From: an uncultured Acholeplasmatales bacterium
GTDB taxonomy: Bacteria > Bacillota_I > Bacilli_A > Acholeplasmatales > UBA5453
Assembly: GCA_927433595.1 (NCBI GenBank)
Contig: CAKMJY010000013.1
Span: forward strand, 1 to 34,598
Direction of reading: 5' to 3'
Length of the DNA stretch: 34,598 bases
Shown: piece by piece, positions 23,444-32,532 of the stretch
Position numbering within the stretch: the stretch's first letter is position 1
Layout of the letters: each line of letters starts with the position of its first letter
Translations under genes and position numbers: made by a program
The notes under the pieces: generated by a model
What the model was told of the DNA's origin: nothing
The model's database searches: none
The model's input: the letters and a program-made list of their open reading frames with translations, nothing else

Positions 23444-23471
23444 TTGTATTATGTGGTGGTTGCGATATAAT
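23444..23471 (+). promoter_or_regulatory. Promoter of pepF
   Basis: TTGTAT (23444-23449), 16-base spacer, perfect TATAAT (23466-23471). Confidence 0.65.
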
Positions 23472-23500
23472 ATAAACTAATTATGAAAGGAATTGATACT

Positions 23501-25267
23501 ATGAATCAATGGAATCTATCGGTATTTTATCCTAATTTTGATGAATGGGCTAAAGATGTAGAACTATTCGAATCTAAAATTGCGCAATTTGCACAATATA
23601 AAGGTAAGTTAAATACATTTGAAGGCTTTAGAGATTATCTTTTATTAGAAGAAGACATCATCCATGTGCTTTATAAGGTTTATGCTTATGCACATTTGGC
23701 TGCTGACTTAAACTTAAAAGACAACGAATTAGGCTCAAAATATCAAACTGTTTTATTAAAACTAGCAAAAATGAATCAAGCAACTTCTTTCTTTTCACCT
23801 GAAGTCATTTCAGTTGGTAAAGAAACGATTATGTCATTTCTAACACGTGATGAAAGATTACAGCCATACAAATTTGTGATGGAAAAGCTCTTCTTCCAAC
23901 AAAAACATGTGTTATCAGATGAAAATGAAAGAATCTTAGCATTACACCAACCAATCGGCAGTGTCCCAAGTGCCATGTATAACGCACTAGCCGTTGGTGA
24001 TAGAACAGATGAACTGGTCACCTTATCAAACGGTGAACAAGTAAAAGTAACCACATCTAATTATCGTTCTATATTACCAAACCTAAAAGAAGCTAGTGAC
24101 AGAAAACTCGTCTTTGAGGCTGTGTTCAAACGCTACAAAGACAATAAGAATGCTTTCGCAAACTTATACAACTTGGTGTTACAAAACTTAGCAGCCAGCT
24201 ACAAATCTAGAGGCTACAATTCAGCATTAGAATCTAGATTAGATGGCAATAATATTCCTTTATCTGTATTCCATAACTTAAAAGACGTTGCTTATCAAAA
24301 CGTTGGACCAATCAAACGCTATATTAAACTACGTCAAAAATACCTTGGCCTAGATACATACCATACCTATGACCGTTTCTTAAAATTAGCGAATAGCGAT
24401 AAAAAATATAGCTATGAAGAAGCTAGAAGTATGTTCTTTGAATCCATCAAAGACTTAGCACCTGAATTCGTTAAGAATGAAAAGGCTGCTTTAGATGAGG
24501 GCTATGTCGATGTATTACCTAAAGATGGTAAACGTACAGGGGCATACTCCAGTGGGTTTTATGGCTGGCATCCGTTCATCTTGTTAAATCACGATGAAAC
24601 CTTAGATTCAGTCTTTACGCTTGCCCATGAAGCAGGACACTCCGCACATACGATTTTCTCAAATGAAGCACAGCCGATGGCCGTTGCTGATTACACCATT
24701 TTCGTCGCTGAGATTGCCTCTACCTTCAATGAACATGTGCTATCTGATTACTTATTTAAGAAAGCAACCTCAAAAGCAGAAAAAATTGTTATCTTAGAAA
24801 ATGCCATTGATGGTATCATGGCAACATTCTTTAGACAAACCTTATTCGCTACTTATGAATATGAAGCGAATAAATTAGTTGAAGCAGGAACACCGATTAC
24901 AGAAGCGTCATTATCGAAGATCATGGTGGATTTATACAAACACTATTACGATATCGACATTCGTGAAGAAGACGGTAAACAATATGTGTGGGCTTATATT
25001 CCTCATTTATTCCATACCCCATTCTATGTTTATCAATACGCAACATCCTATAGTGCATCACTTAAAGTGTATGACAACGTGAAAAAAGGCGTGCCTAATG
25101 CGATGGAAAACTATATGGCTATGTTAAAAGCTGGTGGGTCAGATTACCCAGTTAATATCGCAAAAATTGCCGGTGCAGACTTAACCGATAAAACGACATT
25201 TGAAGCAGTCATCAGCCGTTTTGTTGATTTAATTGATAGACTTGAAGACGTTTTAAAATCAGAATAA
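23501..25267 (+). CDS. pepF: Oligoendopeptidase F (M3 zinc metallopeptidase)
   Basis: Cytoplasmic endopeptidase acting on short peptides. The start is the ATG at 23501 (MNQWNLSVFYPNFDEW), nine bases after AAAGGA; the upstream ATG of the track ORF precedes this ribosome site. 588 residues, close to family length. The M3 catalytic helix LAHEAGHSAHT supplies two zinc His and the general-base Glu; the third ligand is in VAEIASTFNEH about 25 residues on. The substrate-loop region KQYVWAYIPHLFHTPFYVYQYA is also typical of PepF. It is monocistronic, divergent from spx. In Bacilli, pepF-like yjbG also lies close to spx (yjbD), so the neighbourhood may be ancestral. Confidence 0.95.
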   Translation: MNQWNLSVFYPNFDEWAKDVELFESKIAQFAQYKGKLNTFEGFRDYLLLEEDIIHVLYKVYAYAHLAADLNLKDNELGSKYQTVLLKLAKMNQATSFFSPEVISVGKETIMSFLTRDERLQPYKFVMEKLFFQQKHVLSDENERILALHQPIGSVPSAMYNALAVGDRTDELVTLSNGEQVKVTTSNYRSILPNLKEASDRKLVFEAVFKRYKDNKNAFANLYNLVLQNLAASYKSRGYNSALESRLDGNNIPLSVFHNLKDVAYQNVGPIKRYIKLRQKYLGLDTYHTYDRFLKLANSDKKYSYEEARSMFFESIKDLAPEFVKNEKAALDEGYVDVLPKDGKRTGAYSSGFYGWHPFILLNHDETLDSVFTLAHEAGHSAHTIFSNEAQPMAVADYTIFVAEIASTFNEHVLSDYLFKKATSKAEKIVILENAIDGIMATFFRQTLFATYEYEANKLVEAGTPITEASLSKIMVDLYKHYYDIDIREEDGKQYVWAYIPHLFHTPFYVYQYATSYSASLKVYDNVKKGVPNAMENYMAMLKAGGSDYPVNIAKIAGADLTDKTTFEAVISRFVDLIDRLEDVLKSE

Positions 25268-25283
25268 TCATTATAATAATGAC

Positions 25284-25316
25284 AAAACCAGTTCGCAATG
25301 AACTGGTTTTAACTTT
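25284..25316 (+). terminator. Terminator of pepF
   Basis: AAAACCAGTTC/GAACTGGTTTT 11-bp stem followed by AACTTT. Confidence 0.8.
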
Positions 25317-25340
25317 AAAAAAAGAGGCGTTGGCCTCTTT
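25317..25340 (-). terminator. Terminator of the antiporter/PII-like operon
   Basis: Minus-strand AAAGAGGC/GCCTCTTT stem with a 4-base loop and a T-run, abutting the stop of the PII-like gene. Confidence 0.9.
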
Positions 25341-25700
25341 TTACTGTTCGATACGTTTTGGTTTCATTGGATAAATACCTGATACAGGTACTGTAAACAT
25401 AAACCCAATGACTTGTTTTTTAGAGTCTTCAACAATCTTTCTAACGGCATCGACTACTTCTTCTGTCTTCTTGCCTTCTGGAATGACTGTGAAAATGGTT
25501 TTTGACATTTTTTGTTCCTGGTCTAGTGAATGTAAGAATGGGCCTGATAGTAAGAAGTTTAACCCTTCACTATCCATGATGGCTCTAGCCATACCGGTAG
25601 AATCTAACATGGTTGCCCCTCTAACTTTAAGTTCTACAAATTTCTCTAAGATTTTATCTAGGTATGATAAGTCGTTTAATACAATAAATAGTACTTCCAT
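25341..25700 (-). CDS. PII-like small protein paired with a cation/proton antiporter
   Basis: A 119-residue soluble protein with a beta-alpha-beta ferredoxin-like pattern: MEVLFIVLNDLSYLDKILEKFVELKVRGATMLDSTGM, a flexible loop, then KTIFTVIPEGKKTEEVVDAVRKIVED and a FMFTVPVSGIYP strand. This resembles the PII/CutA-type trimeric signalling fold and recalls GlnK-AmtB-like gene pairs. Its ATG follows AAGGAGGG, one base after the antiporter stop, so it is co-transcribed from the c-di-AMP riboswitch. A role as regulatory subunit of the antiporter is inferred. DarA, the c-di-AMP-binding PII-like protein of Bacillus, is of similar size, but I see no decisive motif for it here. Confidence 0.65.
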   Translation of the reverse strand: MEVLFIVLNDLSYLDKILEKFVELKVRGATMLDSTGMARAIMDSEGLNFLLSGPFLHSLDQEQKMSKTIFTVIPEGKKTEEVVDAVRKIVEDSKKQVIGFMFTVPVSGIYPMKPKRIEQ

Positions 25701-25701
25701 A

Positions 25702-27039
25702 TTAGTGCCCTCCTTGTGTGTCTAAGCCTTCAATGCCTGACAATTCTTCTAGACGATCAAGACCATTGATTTCGCCTGCTTTTGAAATCGCGTATTTAGC
25801 AAATAGTGGTCCGAATGTTTCGTAAACTAAAATCGATAACATGATAATGGTTGAAATGACTGGATAGAATCCCTTCATTTGTGCAGAAACAATGACAAGC
25901 AAGCCAATCGATACCCCACCTTGAGGTAATAAAGCAATCCCCAGGTATTTTCTAATGGTCATAGACGATTTGGCAACATAAGAACCTGTCACTATACCCA
26001 ATATTTTACCACTTCCTCTAGCTAAAATATAGACTAGTGACATCCAAAGTACCAATGTGTCTGCTTTTAAGATGTGTAAATCTAGACTTGCACCAGCTAA
26101 AGTGAAGAACATAATATAAAATGGTGTTGAGAAATCATTGATTGCAGTGAAGGTTTTATTTGGCGTTTTTGCCATATTGGCAATCATTGAACCAATCATG
26201 ATGTTCATTAGTAGTTGCGAGAACGCAATCCCGTATTCATGTAAATAATGATTCATAATAGAGGTTAATCCAATTGCAAAGAACACGGCAATCAACGCCA
26301 AGACTTGCATGTCGTCTCTGGTTTTATCGTATTTGTTCGCTAGCTTAGATAAAGAATACCCAATGATACCCCCCAAAATAATCGAGCCAAATACTTCAAT
26401 AAATGGCTTAGAGAACATCAACCAAACCGGTTGATCTGCGCCTTGTGGGACTAAAATCTGTGCAATTGAAATGAAAAATCCAAACGTAATGATCCCGTAG
26501 ATATCATCCAAAGCTGTAATTGGTAAAATGGTCTTTGTTACAGGACCATATGCACGGTATTGACGAATGACCATGATGGTTGCTGCTGGTGCAGTAGCGG
26601 CTGACATACTCGCTAATATTAAACCAAAGGCAATGTTTGGATTCGCAAACGGATTATAACCTGTCATGATGCTATCTGGTTTAGGTAAGAAAAGCATCGC
26701 TAAAAATACAATTAATACCGCGCCAATGACTTCAAAAGTCGTCAAAATCATGACTTCTTTCCCCATTTTTTTAATGGTTTTTATGGCGAATTCACTACCG
26801 ATAGAAAAGGCAATGAATGCGAGTGCAATTTCACTGATAAAGGATAATGATTCATTTTCACCAATCGTGATGAACCCTTCATAACCCTTAAAGATTAAAC
26901 CCATCGATGGGCCTAAAATTAACCCTAACACCAAATACCCTGATACGTTAGGTAACTTAAACTTTCTTGCCAATAATGCGCCAATAAAACCCACGGCAAG
27001 CACGATTGACATCTTAAATAGTAATACGTAAATATCCAA
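25702..27039 (-). CDS. CPA2-type monovalent cation/proton antiporter (TTG start)
   Basis: Membrane antiporter exchanging Na+ or K+ for H+. The start is TTG at 27039, six bases after AGGAGGG. The ATG-started extension in the track reads through the riboswitch terminator and is untenable. About 445 residues with 12 or so membrane helices. The N-terminal ARKFKLPNVSGYLVLGLILGPS motif is typical of KefB/GerN-like CPA2 proteins, and ITALDDIYGIITFG carries the paired acidic residues of the ion site. There is no TrkA domain. Control by a ydaO riboswitch points to potassium/osmotic homeostasis, the usual targets of c-di-AMP. It is followed directly by the PII-like gene. The transported ion is not determinable. 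Confidence 0.9.
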   Translation of the reverse strand: MDIYVLLFKMSIVLAVGFIGALLARKFKLPNVSGYLVLGLILGPSMGLIFKGYEGFITIGENESLSFISEIALAFIAFSIGSEFAIKTIKKMGKEVMILTTFEVIGAVLIVFLAMLFLPKPDSIMTGYNPFANPNIAFGLILASMSAATAPAATIMVIRQYRAYGPVTKTILPITALDDIYGIITFGFFISIAQILVPQGADQPVWLMFSKPFIEVFGSIILGGIIGYSLSKLANKYDKTRDDMQVLALIAVFFAIGLTSIMNHYLHEYGIAFSQLLMNIMIGSMIANMAKTPNKTFTAINDFSTPFYIMFFTLAGASLDLHILKADTLVLWMSLVYILARGSGKILGIVTGSYVAKSSMTIRKYLGIALLPQGGVSIGLLVIVSAQMKGFYPVISTIIMLSILVYETFGPLFAKYAISKAGEINGLDRLEELSGIEGLDTQGGH

Positions 27040-27067
27040 TAAAATCCCTCCTAGAATGATGATATAC

Positions 27068-27093
27068 AAAAAAAACGCATAAATACTTATACG
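27068..27093 (-). terminator. Expression-platform terminator of the c-di-AMP riboswitch
   Basis: Minus-strand CGTATAA/TTATGCG stem (one G-T pair, 4-base loop) followed by eight Ts, between the aptamer and the ribosome site of the antiporter. Confidence 0.8.
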
Positions 27094-27097
27094 CTTA

Positions 27098-27206
27098 ATC
27101 ACTCCTATGAGGTTAGCTGACGGGTTCAGGACATTAAGTATCCTTACAATGATTGATTCACCCCAAAAGTTGGTTCCCCCACTTAGTATTGGTAATTCGG
27201 AGATAT
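27098..27206 (-). promoter_or_regulatory. ydaO/yuaA c-di-AMP riboswitch
   Basis: Minus strand shows the hallmark elements: GGGGGAACCAA, TTTTGGGGTGAATC, then GAACCCGTCAGCTAACCTC followed by TAGGAG. The P1 arms CTCC/GGAG close it. The ligand class and the downstream terminator predict that high c-di-AMP turns the antiporter operon off. Confidence 0.95.
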
Positions 27207-27213
27207 CACATGC

Positions 27214-27241
27214 ATTATAGCATAATAGAATATATTGTCAA
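27214..27241 (-). promoter_or_regulatory. Promoter of the c-di-AMP riboswitch operon
   Basis: Minus-strand TTGACA (27236-27241), 16-base spacer, TATAAT (27214-27219) with a TGC extended -10. Essentially full consensus. Confidence 0.88.
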
Positions 27242-27246
27242 TCTTA

Positions 27247-27259
27247 TGAAACGTTTTCA
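27247..27259. promoter_or_regulatory. 13-bp cre-like palindrome between two divergent promoters
   Basis: TGAAACGTTTTCA, the exact reverse complement of the site at 21086-21098. It lies between the -35 boxes of the antiporter (27241) and trpS (27268) promoters, where one bound protein could affect both. Confidence 0.5.
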
Positions 27260-27267
27260 TCATTTCT

Positions 27268-27296
27268 TTGACAAAATCGATTATTTCTAGTAAAAT
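27268..27296 (+). promoter_or_regulatory. Promoter of the trpS T-box transcript
   Basis: TTGACA (27268-27273), 17-base spacer, TAAAAT (27291-27296). Confidence 0.85.
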
Positions 27297-27302
27297 AGCG
27301 AT

Positions 27303-28524
<1,222 letters not shown>

Positions 28525-28534
28525 ATCAAATGAC

Positions 28535-28566
28535 AAAGAGATTGGATGACATCCAGTCTTTTTTTA
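28535..28566 (+). terminator. Terminator of trpS
   Basis: Twelve-pair stem (two G-T pairs) AAAGAGATTGGA/TCCAGTCTTTTT around a TGACA loop, then more Ts. Confidence 0.85.
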
Positions 28567-28595
28567 TGAAAAAACTGGTCAAAAATGACCAGTTT
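28566..28595 (-). terminator. Terminator of the tyrS-lipid kinase transcript
   Basis: Minus-strand AAACTGGTC/GACCAGTTT stem followed by TTTC; it overlaps the stop codon of the lipid kinase gene. Confidence 0.85.
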
Positions 28596-29430
28596 ATCTC
28601 GTGATTTCCATGATTGTTACATCATCAAGCGATTCACCATCCATTTGAAGATAGGCACTTCTGCCATATTCGACTTTAAAGGATTTTCCTTGGACGACTT
28701 TCACATAACGTCTGAATTTGACATGCCAACCAAAATAGATGGTTGGGAATATCAAGAATAATAATAATCTAGGTATACGGTGAATGATGAGCATTTCTAA
28801 TAGGTCATCGTCTCTAACCGATTTAGGTGAGAATTTCATCCCGCCACCCATATAAATACTGTTGGCTGCTAAAACGAACCAAACTTTCTTATAGGCTGTT
28901 GATACACCATCTACTGTAACAACCGCTGTACTTGGTTTATAGGTTAAGAATGCTTTTAATGCATTTTTAAAGTAGTTGAATGCGGTTTTCTTCTTTGGAC
29001 TGGTATTGACTAAGTGACAAACATAAGCATCCACACCAATGCCGGTCCCATTTAAGAATAGTGATTCCTTGTTGTTGACCAAGACTTTTGGTAAGTCTTT
29101 GATGTATGGGGTAATATCAATGATATCTTCTTTGTTGTTTAGGCTTCTAATAAAATCATTGCCTGTCCCCGCTTTTGAGACATAAAGTGGTTGCTTGATA
29201 TCATACCCTCTAATTGAATTCACCAAATGATGCAAGGTACCATCACCACCAACGATGATGACTCTATCCTCTATATTCACGGACTCGATGAATGATTTGA
29301 TGGAGACAACTTCAAAAATACTTTGAACCGACACATCATTGCCAAGTGATACCAGCTTTTCTTTTAATTGGTTAACCGTTTCTTTACTTTTACCATTTCT
29401 GGACAAAGGATTATAAAGGATGATATCCAT
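28594..29430 (-). CDS. Diacylglycerol-kinase-family lipid kinase (DgkB/YegS-like)
   Basis: A 278-residue protein of the DAGK catalytic superfamily. ATP/Mg motif VGGDGTLHHLVN near residue 60, then KAGTGNDFIRSL, and a C-terminal beta-rich domain with YMGGGMKFSPKSVRDDDLLEMLII and the closing LQMDGESLDD. Such kinases phosphorylate diacylglycerol or related lipids at the membrane face and lack transmembrane helices. ATG follows AGGAGG, eight bases after tyrS, so it is co-transcribed with it under the Tyr T-box. In a wall-less organism it may recycle diacylglycerol from glycolipid synthesis; this is inference. Confidence 0.9.
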   Translation of the reverse strand: MDIILYNPLSRNGKSKETVNQLKEKLVSLGNDVSVQSIFEVVSIKSFIESVNIEDRVIIVGGDGTLHHLVNSIRGYDIKQPLYVSKAGTGNDFIRSLNNKEDIIDITPYIKDLPKVLVNNKESLFLNGTGIGVDAYVCHLVNTSPKKKTAFNYFKNALKAFLTYKPSTAVVTVDGVSTAYKKVWFVLAANSIYMGGGMKFSPKSVRDDDLLEMLIIHRIPRLLLFLIFPTIYFGWHVKFRRYVKVVQGKSFKVEYGRSAYLQMDGESLDDVTIMEITR

Positions 29431-29438
29431 AGTGCCTC

Positions 29439-30674
29439 CTAAAGGATGATAGCCAATGCAAACTTCTTCTTTCCTCTTTTTATAATAACATATTTATCGA
29501 AATATGCTTGCTGTTTGGTAATCAAAAACTCAAAATCAGTGACCTTGGTTTCATTCACCATGACTGCACCATTTTTAACAAATTCTCTGGCTTCACGTTT
29601 TGATTGGGCTAGTTTTGTTTCAACCAGTGCATCTAAAATGTTGATCTCACCAGTTTCAATGGATTCTAATCCACGTTTTGCCATGTCTAATTCTTCTAGT
29701 GACAGTTTCGAAAACTCACCACTAAATAGTGATTCAGTCACGTTTAAGGCATTTTGAAGTTTGACTGCACCATGGACCAATTCTACTACTTCAGCTGCGA
29801 GTCTTTTTTGTGCGACCCTTAGTTCAGGGGCTTTAGATTGTTCTACCATCAAGGCTTCAATGTCATCTTTTGATAATAACGTTAGCATCTTTAGGTAAGT
29901 TAAAATATCATCATCAGATGTATTTAAGAAATATTGGTATAGCTCATATGGACTGGTTAATGCTTCATCTAGCCATAATGCGCCAGACTCACTTTTCCCA
30001 AATTTGGTGCCATCTGCTTTTAATAGTAATGGTGAAGACATGGCAACCGCATTATGCTGATCACCAACAGTCTTTCTAATCAATTCTAGACCGGTTGTAA
30101 TATTGCCCCATTGGTCAGACCCACCAAATTGAATCTTGCAATCGTGGTGTTGATATAAGTGTAACCAGTCAATGGCTTGAATTAACATATAAGAAAACTC
30201 TGTAAAAGAAATACCCGTTTCTAATCTCGCTTGAACCGTTTCTTTTGCGAGCATATAGTTAATGTTAAAGCTTTTACCGAAATCTCTTAAGAATGAAATC
30301 ATATCAATCTTTGAAATCCAATCGTAGTTATTCACAAATACCGCATCTTTTTGGAAGTGGGATAATTGTGTTTTAATCCTTTCAGCATTGGCTAAGGATT
30401 CTTCTAGTGTCAACAGTTTTCTTTCTGAGGTTTGTCTTGGGTCACCAATTAAGCCGGTTGCCCCACCGACTAATACAACCGGTTTGTGTCCGTGTTGTGC
30501 TAGTAACATGATTCTAACGATTTGGACTAAGTGACCAACGGTTAAACTCAAACCTGTTGGGTCAAAGCCGCAGTAAAAACTGGTGCTACCTGCATTTAAA
30601 AGTGCCATTGCTTTTTCTTCATTTGAGACGTCTTTAATAAAACCACGCCATTTTAATTCTTCGTATAATGTCAT
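29439..30674 (-). CDS. tyrS: Tyrosyl-tRNA synthetase
   Basis: Class I synthetase charging tRNA-Tyr. 411 residues. The N-terminal domain shows [18 protein letters not shown] (HIGH-equivalent), the [18 protein letters not shown] tyrosine/tRNA region and KFGKS ([14 protein letters not shown]). The C-terminal 65 residues are an S4-like RNA-binding domain ([28 protein letters not shown]). ATG follows AAGGAG. Preceded by its own T-box, followed closely by the lipid kinase gene. Confidence 0.97.
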   Translation of the reverse strand: MTLYEELKWRGFIKDVSNEEKAMALLNAGSTSFYCGFDPTGLSLTVGHLVQIVRIMLLAQHGHKPVVLVGGATGLIGDPRQTSERKLLTLEESLANAERIKTQLSHFQKDAVFVNNYDWISKIDMISFLRDFGKSFNINYMLAKETVQARLETGISFTEFSYMLIQAIDWLHLYQHHDCKIQFGGSDQWGNITTGLELIRKTVGDQHNAVAMSSPLLLKADGTKFGKSESGALWLDEALTSPYELYQYFLNTSDDDILTYLKMLTLLSKDDIEALMVEQSKAPELRVAQKRLAAEVVELVHGAVKLQNALNVTESLFSGEFSKLSLEELDMAKRGLESIETGEINILDALVETKLAQSKREAREFVKNGAVMVNETKVTDFEFLITKQQAYFDKYVIIKRGKKKFALAIIL

Positions 30675-30699
30675 TTTCTTGTTCTCCTTGTGTTAAAAA

Positions 30700-30880
30700 A
30701 TAAAAAAACGTCCTTAAAAAATATTCTAAGGACGAATAATCGCGGTACCACCTTAGTTCTATGTTGCCATAGCCCTCGTTAAGTTTTTGGTCTCCAAAAG
30801 TGTAATTCAGTAATGACCTGCTTCATTTTCACCAACCATGAAGTCTCTTTATTCAAGTGATATTACCTTAAGTCTTCTTT
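30700..30880 (-). promoter_or_regulatory. T-box riboswitch, tyrosine
   Basis: Minus strand has the T-box sequence AAGGTGGTACCGCG and a CGTCCTTA...TAAGGACG terminator with TTTTTTT (30702-30734). The probable specifier TAC (Tyr) is at 30802-30804 in a GGTC/GACC-closed hairpin. The 53 bases at 30725-30777 are identical to 27431-27483 of the trpS T-box. No convincing separate promoter is seen, so the transcript may also come from ccpA. Confidence 0.93.
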
Positions 30881-30890
30881 TTTCAACGAC

Positions 30891-31886
30891 CTATAATGAT
30901 TCTCTTCTGACGATGTAGTGAGGCAACACGACTTGAAGTGAATCTAATTTTTCTTTGTTCATTAATTTGGTTAATAGACGCATCGCAACCGCACCGATAT
31001 CATAAACTGGGATATCAATTGAGGTTAAGGTTGGTCTAGATAAAATACCATATTTTGTGTTTTGGAAACCTGCAACAGCGACCATTTCTGGTACTCTTCT
31101 ACCGGTTTCACTTGAAATATTCATAAATGATACAGCAATTGAGTCTCTCACACCAATCGCACCATCGACTGCTTTATCACTAAAGAAGTTGGCGAAGTGT
31201 TGTCTATTGACAGATGTGTTCCCAGATGTTCTAAATACTTTTGGTTGTAAACCGGCTTCGTTCATCGCATTGGTATAACCCAATTCTTTTTGATCATTGA
31301 CAGAATATTTTCTAACAGTAGATAACATATAAATGTCTTTTCTGCCATTTTCAATCATTAGTTTTGTGATTTCATAACCAGCTTTTGCATAATCGATGGA
31401 TACCGATGGCACAGTTTGATCATCATAAATCACATTCGCTAAAACGAATGGGATGTCGTTATCATCAAATGTTTCTTTGATGGTTTTCATTTGGTTTAAG
31501 TCTAATTCATCATTTAATAGTAAGACGCCATCGACTTGTTCAGCAACGATGTCATTTAACAAATCAGAGATGTTGATATTTTCATGAGCTGAGAATAGTT
31601 TAATTGAATAACTATACTTCATCGCAATATCAGATATACCACCTAACATTTCTGCAACGCTCGCTCTTGTGATATCAGAGATTAAAACCCCGACGGTGGT
31701 CGTTTTTCTACTTGCTAAACCTCTAGCAATCGCATTTGGGCGATAACCCAATTCTTTGATGACTTTAAGGACACGTTCTCTCGTATCTGGTTTAACCTTC
31801 TCTGGATTGTTTAAGACACGTGATACAGTTGCCAATGATACTCTTGCGGCTAATGCAACTTCATAAATTGTTACTTTTGTACTCAT
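30891..31886 (-). CDS. ccpA: Catabolite control protein A-like LacI-family regulator
   Basis: Global carbon-catabolite regulator that binds cre sites, in Firmicutes together with HPr-Ser-P. The N-terminal 65 residues (TIYEVALAARVSLATVSRVLNNPEKVKPDTRERVL, RPNAIARGLASRKTTTVGVLI) are close to Bacillus CcpA as I recall it, including the ARGLAS hinge. The remaining 265 form the two-lobed effector domain. 331 residues, family length. ATG follows AAGGAG. A cre-like box overlaps its -35, implying autoregulation. It lies upstream of the tyrS T-box on the same strand. The HPr-contact residues were not checked. Confidence 0.88.
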   Translation of the reverse strand: MSTKVTIYEVALAARVSLATVSRVLNNPEKVKPDTRERVLKVIKELGYRPNAIARGLASRKTTTVGVLISDITRASVAEMLGGISDIAMKYSYSIKLFSAHENINISDLLNDIVAEQVDGVLLLNDELDLNQMKTIKETFDDNDIPFVLANVIYDDQTVPSVSIDYAKAGYEITKLMIENGRKDIYMLSTVRKYSVNDQKELGYTNAMNEAGLQPKVFRTSGNTSVNRQHFANFFSDKAVDGAIGVRDSIAVSFMNISSETGRRVPEMVAVAGFQNTKYGILSRPTLTSIDIPVYDIGAVAMRLLTKLMNKEKLDSLQVVLPHYIVRRESL

Positions 31887-31911
31887 AATCTCAACTCCTT
31901 ATAACAAGAAA

Positions 31912-31940
31912 ATTATACCATTTAGTGTAAAGGCTTTCAA
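31912..31940 (-). promoter_or_regulatory. Promoter of ccpA with overlapping cre-like box
   Basis: Minus-strand TTGAAA (31935-31940), 17-base spacer, TATAAT (31912-31917). The cre-like TGAAAGCCTTTACA (31926-31939) covers the -35 and differs from TGWAANCGNTNWCA at one position. A second palindrome, TGAAAAATTTTCA, lies at 31949-31961. Confidence 0.75.
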
Positions 31941-32006
31941 CTGATTTGTGAAAAATTTTCATAAATCGATTTCTTTGTGTGATTTTTACCGCATCAATCA
32001 AAGAAA

Positions 32007-32030
32007 AAACCGATACAAACGTATCGGTTT
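32007..32030 (-). terminator. Terminator of rplS
   Basis: Minus-strand AAACCGATAC/GTATCGGTTT stem, 4-base loop, followed by TTTC. Confidence 0.9.
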
Positions 32031-32037
32031 CAACTCA

Positions 32038-32400
32038 TTAAACTGTTCTTTTTTCTTTGATACGTGCAGCTTTAGTTGAAAGCGTGCGGATGTAGTTAAG
32101 TTTAGCTCTACGAACTTTACCACTACGAGCAACTTCTAGACGATCGATCGCTGGACTGTTCACTGGGAACGTTCTTTCGACGCCGACGCCATAAGATATC
32201 TTACGAACTGTAAAGGTTTCACTAATACCGCCACCTTGACGTTTGATGACCAATCCTTCAAATAATTGGATACGTTCGCGGTTACCTTCTTTAATTTTTA
32301 CATACACTTTTACTGTATCACCAGGATAGAAAGTTGGTACTTCCTTCATGTATGCGCTCGTAAGCTCTTGGATCAATTGTTGACCTTTAGCTCTTGCCAT
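32038..32400 (-). CDS. rplS: 50S ribosomal protein L19
   Basis: Large-subunit protein at the 30S-50S interface. The start is [18 protein letters not shown] (Met37 of the track ORF) behind AGGAGTG; the extension covers the leader and promoter. 120 residues, standard. Contains [53 protein letters not shown] and RAKLNYIR, typical of L19. It has its own promoter and a structured leader, besides lying at the end of the trmD cluster. Confidence 0.98.
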   Translation of the reverse strand: MARAKGQQLIQELTSAYMKEVPTFYPGDTVKVYVKIKEGNRERIQLFEGLVIKRQGGGISETFTVRKISYGVGVERTFPVNSPAIDRLEVARSGKVRRAKLNYIRTLSTKAARIKEKRTV

Positions 32401-32473
32401 GTTATTCACTCCTACTCTTCCAGTGTTCATAAAGGATTCTTTAGCGGACCACTGTGCTTTACCGATTACGGCA
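32401..32473 (-). promoter_or_regulatory. Candidate L19 leader
   Basis: The 73-base rplS 5' UTR folds into a two-tier hairpin: CAGTG/CACTG (32421-32425, 32450-32454) and TAAAG/CTTTA (32430-32434, 32439-32443) with a 4-base loop. A small GCCG/CGGT hairpin precedes it. It ends right at the ribosome site, consistent with an r-protein autoregulatory leader of the L19 type known in Firmicutes; class membership was not tested. Confidence 0.55.
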
Positions 32474-32479
32474 TTTTGT

Positions 32480-32508
32480 ATTATATCATAGATATAGAAA
32501 CGCATCAA
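32480..32508 (-). promoter_or_regulatory. Promoter of rplS
   Basis: Minus-strand TTGATG (32503-32508), 17-base spacer, TATAAT (32480-32485). Its -35 is part of a GCATCAA/TTGATGC hairpin (32502-32521) that may weakly terminate the upstream genes. Confidence 0.75.
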
Positions 32509-32532
32509 GTGTTTTTGATGCTTATTTCAAAA

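Noticed and set aside
25408-25725. Plus-strand ORF of 105 residues
   Set aside because: Antisense shadow of the PII-like gene and antiporter end.
27040-27102. ATG-started N-terminal extension of the antiporter
   Set aside because: It would be encoded in the riboswitch terminator and T-run; the TTG after AGGAGGG fits better.
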